Source of the DNA: Candidatus Dormiibacterota bacterium | Lineage (GTDB): Bacteria > Chloroflexota > Dormibacteria > Aeolococcales > Aeolococcaceae | DNA length: 8,316 bases | Assembly (NCBI GenBank): GCA_955651875.1 | Contig: CATPAP010000295.1 | Span: 1-8,316 of the forward strand | Direction: 5' to 3' | Shown: one piece after another, positions 1 through 5,973 of the stretch | Numbering within the stretch: the stretch's first letter is position 1 | Layout: each line of letters begins with the position of its first letter | Notes under the pieces: generated by a model | Database searches by the model: none | What the model was told of the DNA's origin: nothing | What the model saw: only the letters and a program-made list of their open reading frames with translations | Position numbers and translations under genes: made by a program

Positions 1-37
1 GTCATGAGCCGGTGCCTGGCGTGGTCCGGCTCATGAC
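1..37. repeat. Perfect 12-bp inverted repeat at the window edge
   Basis: Arms GTCATGAGCCGG (1-12) and CCGGCTCATGAC (26-37) are exact reverse complements around a 13-nt loop. The repeat may extend beyond the left edge. It contains the ATG at 33-35 that could start the small plus-strand ORF, and a TGA at 34-36 in frame 1, giving an ATGA arrangement. It could be a hairpin in an mRNA, an operator, or chance within coding DNA. No T-run follows, so it does not look like an intrinsic terminator. Confidence 0.55.
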
Positions 38-185
38 CACCGCCCCCATCGAGATGCCGGCATCTGCGGCCGGGGGGCAGAGCTCTCTTGCCGAGCAGTT
101 CGAGGAGCGGCCCTGGTTGGTGGCGGTCGGGCTGCTGTTGCTGCTCGGCTTCTTCCTGGTCCTGCGGCGCCGGGACGGGTCCTGA
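3..185 (+). CDS. C-terminal end of an unidentified membrane-anchored protein (5' end uncertain)
   Basis: The frame is open from the left edge to a TGA at 183-185. It ends in a polar linker (SSLAEQFEERPW), one strongly hydrophobic segment of about 17 residues rich in Leu, Val and Phe, and a short basic tail, RRRDGS. This pattern fits a single C-terminal transmembrane anchor with the tail in the cytoplasm. No LPxTG-type sorting motif precedes it. Two readings are possible: the end of a longer protein cut by the window, or a 50-residue protein starting at ATG 33, which would overlap a frame-1 stop as ATGA. ATG 33 has no clear Shine-Dalgarno, so I lean to the partial-gene reading. I do not recognise the family. 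It converges on holB. Confidence 0.55.
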   Translation, partial: HEPVPGVVRLMTTAPIEMPASAAGGQSSLAEQFEERPWLVAVGLLLLLGFFLVLRRRDGS

Positions 186-196
186 GGCGGGTCGTT

Positions 197-219
197 CGCC
201 GCTGAGCTCAGCGGCGTTT
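197..219 (+). terminator. GC-rich palindromic hairpin, possible terminator
   Basis: Positions 197-216 form a perfect 20-bp palindrome (CGCCGCTG, AGCT, CAGCGGCG) that can fold into an 8-bp stem with a 4-nt loop, followed on the plus strand by TTT. It lies 11 bp after the plus-strand stop at 183-185 and overlaps the stop codon and last codons of the convergent holB gene. The T-tract is short, so termination would be weak or Rho-assisted. Its position between convergent genes supports the role. Confidence 0.45.
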
Positions 220-1317
220 GGCCGGTCGCCTGACGGCCGCCTTGGACGCCCGCGCGGGGGCGGGGGCGGCAACGGGAGCCTGGGCAAGACCGACCGGGGC
301 GACGTGGACCTCCACGGACGGGGGCGCCTGTGGACCCACGAAGATGTCGAGGAACAGCGTCTCGAACGTGAGCCGCGGCTGAGCGTACTGGGCGATCTCA
401 CCCGCGGCGCGTAGCAGCATTCCCAGGATGTCGGCGAGCCGGGAGCTGCCCAGGCTCTCCGCCCAGCGCTCGAGCGGCCCCGCGTAATCGACCCACGTCC
501 GCAGCTCAGTGACGGCGGAGGCTTCGAGCGCCGCATCTCGAACGAAGGACGACCAGACCGCGAGCAGCAGCATGGCTCGCTCCCGTCCCTCAGGCCCGGC
601 GCCCGGGGTCAGATCCGCAGCGGATCGGAGGGCGCCCTCCATGCCGCCCCCTGCGATGGCCAGGAAGGCATGCAGAGCCTCGACCTCCGCGGTCAGGATG
701 CCGGGCTCGCAGGCGAGGCGCAGCGCACGACCAGGCCGACCCCCTGACAGGGCCGCAGCGAGCCTGGCGAGCCGCCGCTCGACACCGGCGCCCTCGAGCC
801 ACCCGACGATCCGTGTCGAGGTCACCGTGACCAGGGGTATCTGCTGGGCGCGCGAGACGATCGTCTCGGGGAGTCCTTCGGGGTTGGCTGCGCACAGGAC
901 GATCAGGGTCCCGGGCGGCGGCTCCTCGAGCGTCTTGAGGAGTGCATCGGCGGCCTGCTCGGTGAGTCGATCCGCACGTGCAAGCACGGCCACGCGCATC
1001 CCGCCAGCGTAGGTGCGCAGGCTCATGAAGTCCTGCAGGCTCGGACCCGTGTCCGCCCTGGCGCCGGCGCGGATGCGGTCGATGCCGACTCGTTCGGCAT
1101 CGGAGTCGTCGAGCCAGAGGTCGGGATGCGCGAGGAGGCCACCTGGCCACGCGTCCGCGTCGAGGACCGCGCCTGCCAGCTGCAGCGCCACCGCCGTCTT
1201 GCCGATCCCAGACGGCCCGCTCACGAGGAGTGCGTGCGCCAAGCGCCCATCCCGGTGGGCGGTGAGAAGCCGGTCGAGCACCGCCTCGTGGCCGAATACG
1301 GAAGCGGGGGCAGCCAT
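208..1317 (-). CDS. holB: DNA polymerase III delta-prime subunit (clamp-loader AAA+ protein)
   Basis: The 369-residue product fits the delta-prime subunit of the clamp loader, which works with DnaX and delta to load the sliding clamp. Visible marks are the N-terminal VFGHEAVLDRL, then LAHALLVSGPSGIGKT with an intact Walker A (34-41), HPDL (64-67), IDRIR (79-83), the family signature DALLKTLEEPP (124-134) and VSRAQQ (154-159), matching the SRC/arginine-finger motif with R156 kept and the Cys replaced by Ala. The zinc-module cysteines usual between Walker A and HPD are absent; only C142 and C203 are present. Residues 330-369 form an Ala/Pro-rich tail ending in basic AVRRPAKRR, probably disordered. 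DnaX is unlikely, being much longer and keeping the cysteines. The ATG lacks a Shine-Dalgarno. The gene diverges from the CPBP gene. Confidence 0.9.
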   Translation of the reverse strand: MAAPASVFGHEAVLDRLLTAHRDGRLAHALLVSGPSGIGKTAVALQLAGAVLDADAWPGGLLAHPDLWLDDSDAERVGIDRIRAGARADTGPSLQDFMSLRTYAGGMRVAVLARADRLTEQAADALLKTLEEPPPGTLIVLCAANPEGLPETIVSRAQQIPLVTVTSTRIVGWLEGAGVERRLARLAAALSGGRPGRALRLACEPGILTAEVEALHAFLAIAGGGMEGALRSAADLTPGAGPEGRERAMLLLAVWSSFVRDAALEASAVTELRTWVDYAGPLERWAESLGSSRLADILGMLLRAAGEIAQYAQPRLTFETLFLDIFVGPQAPPSVEVHVAPVGLAQAPVAAPAPARASKAAVRRPAKRR

Positions 1318-1351
1318 TCAGCGATTGTGCAGAATTGGCCGCCCGTGTCCC
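1318..1351 (-). promoter_or_regulatory. Possible leaderless holB promoter
   Basis: On the minus strand, a -35-like GGGACA (1346-1351) lies 16 nt before a -10-like CACAAT (1324-1329), which is 6 nt from the holB ATG. Transcription would start at or next to the ATG. This would explain the missing Shine-Dalgarno. Both hexamers are imperfect, and the element overlaps the start of the divergent CPBP gene. Confidence 0.3.
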
Positions 1352-2328
1352 TGCCGACAGCCCCCTCGGGGAGACCGCCGCTCACCCTGCCGCAGCGGGC
1401 CAGCTACGCCAAGTACTGCCTCGTCGGGGCGGCGCCGCTTGCGGTCGGCACCTTCCTGGCGTCGAACCAGGCCGCCCAGGGCGGCGGCGCGCACGCAGCA
1501 CTCGTGGTCGCGGCGCTGGTATCTCCGCTGCTCCTGCTCTACGTCCGCAGGCGGGTCAACACCGACCACGAGCCCGCATCGATCCCTCGTTCGGCACCGG
1601 TACCCGGATCCGCCGGACGCTGGGACTGGACGGACATTGTCGCGTTCGTCCCCGCATCGGCGGGGGCGGTGCTGCTCACCGGCAGTCTGCTGGTGGGCGT
1701 CACCCAGGTGATCGACCAGGGGCTGGCGCCCGCGGCACGGAACGCCGTCGAGTCCTTCGCCGGCCAGGCGGCCTCTTACGCCGCAGCGCTGGCGGCGCTG
1801 GCCGCACTCGTGCTGCTGCGCCGCGGGCTGCACCTGCGCGACCTCGGCTGGAGACTGCCGCGATCCCTCGGCAACCTCGGCTGGCTGCCGTGGCTGGCGA
1901 TCGGCATCATCGGCGCCGCAGTTGCACTGTTGGCCGCCGAATGGCTCGGCTCAGCCGCCACCCACCTCCTGCCCAACTCGCCGAATACGCAGTGCACCGC
2001 CGTGCGCGACGAGTACGGAGGCTACGTCGCCGTCGCAATCCCCCTCGTGTGCCTGATCGCGCCGCTGGCGGAGGAGACCATCTTTCGCGGCTTCATCTAC
2101 GGGTGGCTGCGGCGCCGTCTGCCGATCATCCCCGCGGTGCTGGTCAGTGCCTCGGTGTTCTCCGCAGCGCATGTGGTGCTGGTGCTTGCGCTCCCGCTGT
2201 TCGGAGTCGGGGTCATCCTTGCTCTGCTCTATGAGTACTCCGACTCGCTCATCCCGGGTGCGATCGTGCACGGCCTTTTCAACCTTGTCGGCATCATCGC
2301 CATCCTGGGAACGACAGCGACGTGCTGA
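1327..2328 (+). CDS. CPBP-family intramembrane metalloprotease-like protein
   Basis: This polytopic membrane protein belongs to the CPBP/ABI family (CAAX protease-related, PF02517). With the GTG at 1327 it has 333 residues. Hydrophobic segments lie near 31-47, 57-73, 103-127, 150-164, 186-206 and 233-247, followed by the catalytic region. All three family motifs are present: EETIFR (E249, E250, R254), FSAAH (F278, H282) and HGLFN (H315, N319), so the metal-binding and catalytic residues look intact. The substrate is unknown; family members include CAAX-type proteases, regulators of membrane proteins and bacteriocin self-immunity proteins. The frame stays open upstream into holB, but that stretch is antisense to a conserved gene and lacks hydrophobic segments. 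The start is uncertain: neither GTG 1327 nor GTG 1345 has a clear ribosome binding site. It converges on the SDR gene. Confidence 0.85.
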   Translation: MQNWPPVSLPTAPSGRPPLTLPQRASYAKYCLVGAAPLAVGTFLASNQAAQGGGAHAALVVAALVSPLLLLYVRRRVNTDHEPASIPRSAPVPGSAGRWDWTDIVAFVPASAGAVLLTGSLLVGVTQVIDQGLAPAARNAVESFAGQAASYAAALAALAALVLLRRGLHLRDLGWRLPRSLGNLGWLPWLAIGIIGAAVALLAAEWLGSAATHLLPNSPNTQCTAVRDEYGGYVAVAIPLVCLIAPLAEETIFRGFIYGWLRRRLPIIPAVLVSASVFSAAHVVLVLALPLFGVGVILALLYEYSDSLIPGAIVHGLFNLVGIIAILGTTATC

Positions 2329-2333
2329 CAGTT

Positions 2334-2352
2334 GGCGGCCTACCCCGCCGCC
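2334..2352. terminator. Small GC hairpin between convergent genes
   Basis: GGCGGC (2334-2339) and GCCGCC (2347-2352) form a 6-bp stem with a 7-nt loop, spanning the 11-bp gap between the CPBP stop and the SDR stop and running into the SDR's last codons. No T-run follows on either strand, so any terminator role is weak and rests mainly on position. Confidence 0.25.
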
Positions 2353-3119
2353 TGGATCAAGCCTCCGTCGACTGGGAGTGCCACGCCGGTGACGTAGCTC
2401 GCGGCGGGCGAGCTGAGGAACACGGCGACGCGGGCGAACTCCTCGACCGACCCGAACCTCTGCATGGGGATGTCCGCCGCCCCGCCGGCGAGCACGTCCT
2501 TGACATCCGCGCCGGGGTGGTTGTGGCGGGCCAGCGCCTCCGTCCGGGCGGTGCGGATGCGGCCGGTCAGGATGGAGTTGACGCGCACGGCGGGCGCCAA
2601 CTCTTTGGCGAGAGACTTGGCGAGGCCGTTGACCGCCGCGCGCAGGGAGTTGCTGAGCAACAGGTTGTCGAGCGGCTGCTTCACCGACGTCGACGCCAGG
2701 AAGAGCACGCTCGCCGCGTCCGATCGACGCAGCGCGGGCAGAGCCTCGCGAACCAGGTGGACGGCGCTGAGGAGCGTCAGCTCGTACGCCTTTCGCCACC
2801 CGTCGTCGCCGACCTCCTCGAAGCGACCCGGCGGTGGACCGCCGGAGTTGACGACGAGCACATCGAGACGGCTGGTCTCCTCGACGGTGCGCTGAATCGC
2901 GTCGTGCACGGATGCCGCGTCGGTGACGTCGGCGACCGTGGGGACGGCGCGCACGCCTGCAGCGCGAAGCTCACCGGCGACGGCGTCGAGCGCGGCACCG
3001 TCGCGCGCGCAGAGCCCGACGTCGCAACCCTCGGCCGCCAGGCCCAGCGCGACGCCCCTGCCGAGCCCGTGGCTCGCCGCCGCGACGAACGCGGTACGCC
3101 CACTGAGTCCGAGGTCCAT
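2340..3119 (-). CDS. SDR-family oxidoreductase-like protein with non-canonical active site
   Basis: The length (259 residues) and layout are those of a classical short-chain dehydrogenase/reductase. A Rossmann nucleotide-binding segment is seen at 9-21 (AAASHGLGRG in place of TGxxxGIG), then ADVTD (63-67), NSGG (91-94, for NNAG), and a C-terminal half with AKELAP, VRVNSI and the ending YVTGVALPVDGG. The serine of the catalytic triad is kept (S143), but the Tyr 13 residues later is S156 and the Lys four after that is R160. The spacing is exactly classical, so these are substitutions rather than misalignment. I recall similar SNS-[LF]-R variants annotated as 3-oxoacyl-ACP reductases in other bacteria. 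The substrate is unknown. A strong GGAGGAG (3127-3133) sits 7 nt before the ATG. It has its own promoter and is probably separate from the inositol operon upstream. Confidence 0.85.
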   Translation of the reverse strand: MDLGLSGRTAFVAAASHGLGRGVALGLAAEGCDVGLCARDGAALDAVAGELRAAGVRAVPTVADVTDAASVHDAIQRTVEETSRLDVLVVNSGGPPPGRFEEVGDDGWRKAYELTLLSAVHLVREALPALRRSDAASVLFLASTSVKQPLDNLLLSNSLRAAVNGLAKSLAKELAPAVRVNSILTGRIRTARTEALARHNHPGADVKDVLAGGAADIPMQRFGSVEEFARVAVFLSSPAASYVTGVALPVDGGLIQAAG

Positions 3120-3157
3120 GCTGCTGCTCCTCCCCGGGCAAGACGATTTGGTGCGAG

Positions 3158-3187
3158 ACCTTAGCCGCTGCCTGACCGCCGGCTCAA
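3158..3187 (-). promoter_or_regulatory. Likely promoter of the SDR gene
   Basis: On the minus strand TTGAGC (3182-3187) and TAAGGT (3158-3163) are separated by 18 nt. The -10 fits the TAnnnT pattern common in high-GC bacteria and the -35 matches TTGACA at four of six bases. A start near 3151 would give a leader of about 30 nt carrying the strong GGAGGAG site. The 109-bp gap 3120-3228 holds this element and no convincing terminator for the upstream operon; the only stem seen there (CGGC-TTGA-GCCG) is 4 bp and lacks a T-run. Confidence 0.5.
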
Positions 3188-3228
3188 GCCGCCAGCGAAT
3201 GCACGCTGCAGCCAGCGAGACAGGGGCG

Positions 3229-3837
3229 TCACGTGTCGGCGGGTGCGGTCTTGAGCGACTGCCGCCACACGAACCAGATGCGCTGCACCGCGGTGACGTT
3301 GGTGAACACAGCGAGTGCGACCAGGCAGCCGAAGAGGAGTGGGGGAACGAGCAGGCCGATGACGGTGATCACGACCCGCTCCGGCCGTGCAAAAACACCG
3401 CCGTCGCAGACGAAGCCCAGCGACTGGGCACGGGCGCGCACGTAGGAGACGAGCAGGGAACCGGTGAGCGCGAAGATGACCAGCATGGGCTCGATGACGT
3501 GGTGTCCCGGCTGCTGGACGGTGAAGTACCAGAGCAGGGCGATGTACGTGAAGGACTCGGCGTAGCGGTCGGTGGTGGAGTCGAGGAAGGCGCCGTATCG
3601 GTACACCTTGCCGGTGACCCGCGCCACCGCGCCATCGAGGATGTCAAAGGCGCTCGCGATGAGCAGCATCACCCCGCCGGGGATGAGGTAGCCCGTGGCG
3701 ACGAGCACCGCCGAAGCAGCGCACACCGCCAGCCCGACCAGCGTGAGAGTGTTGGGGGTGAGGCCGAGGAGTCGCAACGCCGGGACCAGGCGTCGCGCCC
3801 CGGCCCTAACCCATTCCTGAAACCTGTCGGTGAACAC
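3229..3837 (-). CDS. pgsA: CDP-alcohol phosphotransferase, likely phosphatidylinositol-phosphate synthase (PgsA1-like)
   Basis: An integral membrane enzyme of 202 residues. The full CDP-alcohol phosphotransferase motif is present with exact spacing: D65, D68, G69, A72, R73, G82, D86, D90, so the metal-binding and catalytic aspartates are intact. The second half has SYVRARAQSLGF, CDGGVFARPERV and VQRIWFVW, which resemble mycobacterial PgsA1, the enzyme joining inositol phosphate to CDP-diacylglycerol. The basic residues R134, R154 and R186 lie where the inositol-phosphate pocket is expected; R134 replaces a Lys I recall in mycobacteria. Synthesis of PG-phosphate is the alternative, but the pimA/ino1 context favours an inositol substrate. 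The GTG start overlaps the pimA-like gene by 32 bp and puts 25 residues before LTPN, as in mycobacterial PgsA1. Last gene of the operon. Confidence 0.85.
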   Translation of the reverse strand: MFTDRFQEWVRAGARRLVPALRLLGLTPNTLTLVGLAVCAASAVLVATGYLIPGGVMLLIASAFDILDGAVARVTGKVYRYGAFLDSTTDRYAESFTYIALLWYFTVQQPGHHVIEPMLVIFALTGSLLVSYVRARAQSLGFVCDGGVFARPERVVITVIGLLVPPLLFGCLVALAVFTNVTAVQRIWFVWRQSLKTAPADT

Positions 3838-4975
3838 CGGCGGCCACCATGTGCACGCGGGCGCGTCCGCGTGCCTCCTCGTACACGGCGAGGATCGAGT
3901 CCGCGACGCGATGCCAGTCGTACTGTTGCGCGGTGCGCAATCCCTGGGCGCTCATGGCGCGGCAGAGGTCGTCGTCGTTGAGAAGCGTGTCGATCGCCTG
4001 GGCGAGGACCCGGGGCTGGTTCGGTGGCACCAGCAGACCGTCCTTGCCGCCGTCGACGACCGCGGTGAAGCCGGGGATGGCTGACGCCAGCACCGGTACG
4101 CCACTTGCCATGGCCTCGAGCAGGACGATCCCAAAACTCTCGCCCCCTGTCGCCGGGCTGCAGAACATGTCAGCCGACGTGTAGTACCGGGGCAGCATCT
4201 CGTTGCTGATACGGCCGCAGAAGAGGACGTCAGGGATGCCGAAGGAATCGACCTGGCGCTCGTAGCCCTCGCGCTGCGGGCCGTCACCAACGGCGACCAG
4301 GCGCACGTCGGAGCGGCGGCGGCGCAGCTGTGCGTAGGCCTCGAGCAGGACGCCGAAGCCCTTGCGCTGCTCCATGCGGCCGACGAACAGCAGGGACTTC
4401 ATCCCTGGACTGCGCAGCTCGGCGACAGGCGAATGCCCCGGGTGGAATCGCGTGGTGTCGATGCCGTTGGGGACGATGCGGTAGTCACCCGGGAAGTACC
4501 GCGAGATGAAGTCGCGTGCCGGCACGCTGACGGCGATGCACGCGTGCAGGCGCTTGAAGTAACGGCCGAGGAATGGCCGTCCGTAGTAGTAGCCGAGGTT
4601 GCGACGCGCGTTCGCGTGGAACGTGGCGACGTTGGCGCCGCGGTGGAAGCGAAGGACGGTGATGGGCAGCGAGGGCACCAGCGGCTCGTGGTAGTGCACC
4701 ACGTCGAAGTCGCTGTCGTCGAGCAGCGTCCGCACGCGCCGCACCAGGTGGAAGCTGAGCGCGATGCGGGCCACGGAGCCGTTGGTCTTCACCGGCACGC
4801 TGCGCCCGATGCGCACGTAGCCGGGGATGCCGTGGTCGTCGCCGACACGGCTCGAGGGGGCGAGCACGGTGACCTGGTGGCCGCGCTCGCGGAGCGTGTC
4901 GGCGAGATGGCGAACGTGTTCGGTGACCCCGCCCGGATGCATGTAATCGTACGGCGAGACCAGGCACACCTTCAT
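3806..4975 (-). CDS. pimA: GT4 glycosyltransferase, likely phosphatidylinositol alpha-mannosyltransferase (PimA-like)
   Basis: A 389-residue GT-B fold enzyme of family GT4. PimA would transfer mannose from GDP-mannose to PI at the inner membrane face. The N-terminal acceptor domain starts MKVCLVSPYDYMHPGGV, with the glycine loop (14-17), NGSVAR (65-70), HEP (96-98) and ATFH (H120). The donor domain has VPNGID (168-173), LFVGRMEQRKG (R200, K205), and GGESFGIVLLEA, holding the retaining-GT4 EX7E pair E279/E287. These match the order and wording of mycobacterial PimA (about 378 residues). Cells with little GDP-mannose could use another sugar, so the mannose assignment leans on homology and neighbours. 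The ATG at 4975 overlaps the upstream acyltransferase stop as ATGA. The frame is open 13 codons further up, but that stretch lies inside the upstream gene and adds nothing family-like. Confidence 0.85.
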   Translation of the reverse strand: MKVCLVSPYDYMHPGGVTEHVRHLADTLRERGHQVTVLAPSSRVGDDHGIPGYVRIGRSVPVKTNGSVARIALSFHLVRRVRTLLDDSDFDVVHYHEPLVPSLPITVLRFHRGANVATFHANARRNLGYYYGRPFLGRYFKRLHACIAVSVPARDFISRYFPGDYRIVPNGIDTTRFHPGHSPVAELRSPGMKSLLFVGRMEQRKGFGVLLEAYAQLRRRRSDVRLVAVGDGPQREGYERQVDSFGIPDVLFCGRISNEMLPRYYTSADMFCSPATGGESFGIVLLEAMASGVPVLASAIPGFTAVVDGGKDGLLVPPNQPRVLAQAIDTLLNDDDLCRAMSAQGLRTAQQYDWHRVADSILAVYEEARGRARVHMVAAGVHRQVSGMG

Positions 4976-5958
4976 GACGACGGGCTCGGCCAGACCGGAT
5001 CGAGCACATGCCACTGGTCGGGGTTGTCGCGGATCACCGTCTCGAAGGTGGCGAGGATCTCGCGCGTGATGCGCTCCGCCTCCTGTTCGCGCGGAGCGTC
5101 GGCATCGTAGTCCATCTCCGGGAAGATGGTGCCCTCGACGCCCCAGTCCGTGCGCAGCAGGATGATGGGGACGACGGCCGCGCCGCTGCGTATGGCCACC
5201 TCCACCACCCCCAGAGGGATGGGGGCGGGCTGGCCGAAGAATGGGAGGCGCTTGCCGGTTCCGGTGAGGTCACGGTCGATGGCGATGGCGATGCCGCCGC
5301 CGCTGCGGAGGTGCTTGAACACCTCGCGCATCGCCGCCGCGCCGAGGCGCCGGGCGGTCCGCGCGTCGCCGTTGAGCATGGCTTCGATATCGATGGGGAT
5401 GACCTTGACACCGAGCGCGCCGCGAGCCCCCGCGATGGCGTCGAAGAGCTTCTGGGGCCGCAACTGTTCGGCGAGGAGCGCGAGCCGTCCACCGCCGCCG
5501 TTCCACGCGGCCAGGCCGGCCTCCCATGCGCCGAAATGCATGGACACCACCACCACGCCCCTGCCCCGCTCGAGCGCGTCCGTGTAGTGATGCAGGTCGA
5601 CCTCGCGCAGGCGGCGCGTGGTGCCGGATGGGTCGAACGGGATGGCCATGACGTCCACCCAGCTGCGCGTCAGGTGGCGGAGGTTGCGGCGCACGATGCG
5701 CTCGAGTTGCCGGTCGTCGGCGTCAGGGACAGCGTGGCGCAGGTTGTCACGCAAGGCGTCGAACTTGGCTGGGATGGTGGCGAGGAGCACATCGGCGACG
5801 CGATCGGCGAGGACGAAGCTGGCACGGCGCGGAAGCACGCGCACCAAGCCCGAAGCGATCCGGTAGCCGTGGTACGGCAGCATTGACTCGCCGCGGCGCC
5901 GCCACGGGAACAGGCGCGAACGGACCGGGAGAGTTGACTCCTGGCCCGCCTCGACCAC
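4972..5958 (-). CDS. patA: LpxL/HtrB-like acyltransferase, likely PIM acyltransferase (PatA-like)
   Basis: A 328-residue member of the lysophospholipid/lipid A acyltransferase family (PF03279). PatA acylates the mannose of PI-mannosides at the membrane. Visible marks are the catalytic HX4E motif HFGAWE (H141, E146), the block IAIAIDRDLTGTGKRLPFFG (223-242) with the usual PFFG-x-PA continuation, and the closing NPDQWHVLDPVW (312-323) typical of the family. Mycobacterial PatA has HX4D; the Glu form is common in LpxL-type enzymes. The chosen GTG at 5958 has GGAG (5967-5970) 8 nt upstream and gives a basic N-terminus (RSRLFPWRRR). ATG 5883 is an alternative, 25 residues shorter, without a good ribosome site. 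It starts 15 bp after ino1 and overlaps the pimA-like gene as ATGA. Function as PatA is inferred from this context. Confidence 0.8.
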   Translation of the reverse strand: MVEAGQESTLPVRSRLFPWRRRGESMLPYHGYRIASGLVRVLPRRASFVLADRVADVLLATIPAKFDALRDNLRHAVPDADDRQLERIVRRNLRHLTRSWVDVMAIPFDPSGTTRRLREVDLHHYTDALERGRGVVVVSMHFGAWEAGLAAWNGGGGRLALLAEQLRPQKLFDAIAGARGALGVKVIPIDIEAMLNGDARTARRLGAAAMREVFKHLRSGGGIAIAIDRDLTGTGKRLPFFGQPAPIPLGVVEVAIRSGAAVVPIILLRTDWGVEGTIFPEMDYDADAPREQEAERITREILATFETVIRDNPDQWHVLDPVWPSPSS

Positions 5959-5973
5959 TCTCGGAGCTCCGGC

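Noticed and set aside
1126..1326. Plus-strand extension of the CPBP frame upstream to an ATG at 1126
   Set aside because: It is antisense to the conserved Walker A end of holB, is polar and Arg-rich, and adds no family-like residues.
2322..3164. Long plus-strand open frame (280 codons) opposite the SDR gene
   Set aside because: Its composition is that of a high-GC shadow frame; the minus strand holds a full SDR protein with its own promoter and ribosome site.
3120..3228. Terminator after the pgsA-like gene
   Set aside because: Only a 4-bp stem without a T-run was found; the gap is better explained by the SDR promoter and ribosome site.
2923..3981. Long plus-strand open frame (352 codons) opposite the pgsA-like gene
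   Set aside because: It lies antisense to a complete CDP-alcohol phosphotransferase motif and shows no domain of its own.
5008..5886. Plus-strand open frame (292 codons) opposite the acyltransferase
   Set aside because: Rich in Asp, His and Arg with no hydrophobic core; it is the antisense of a conserved family.
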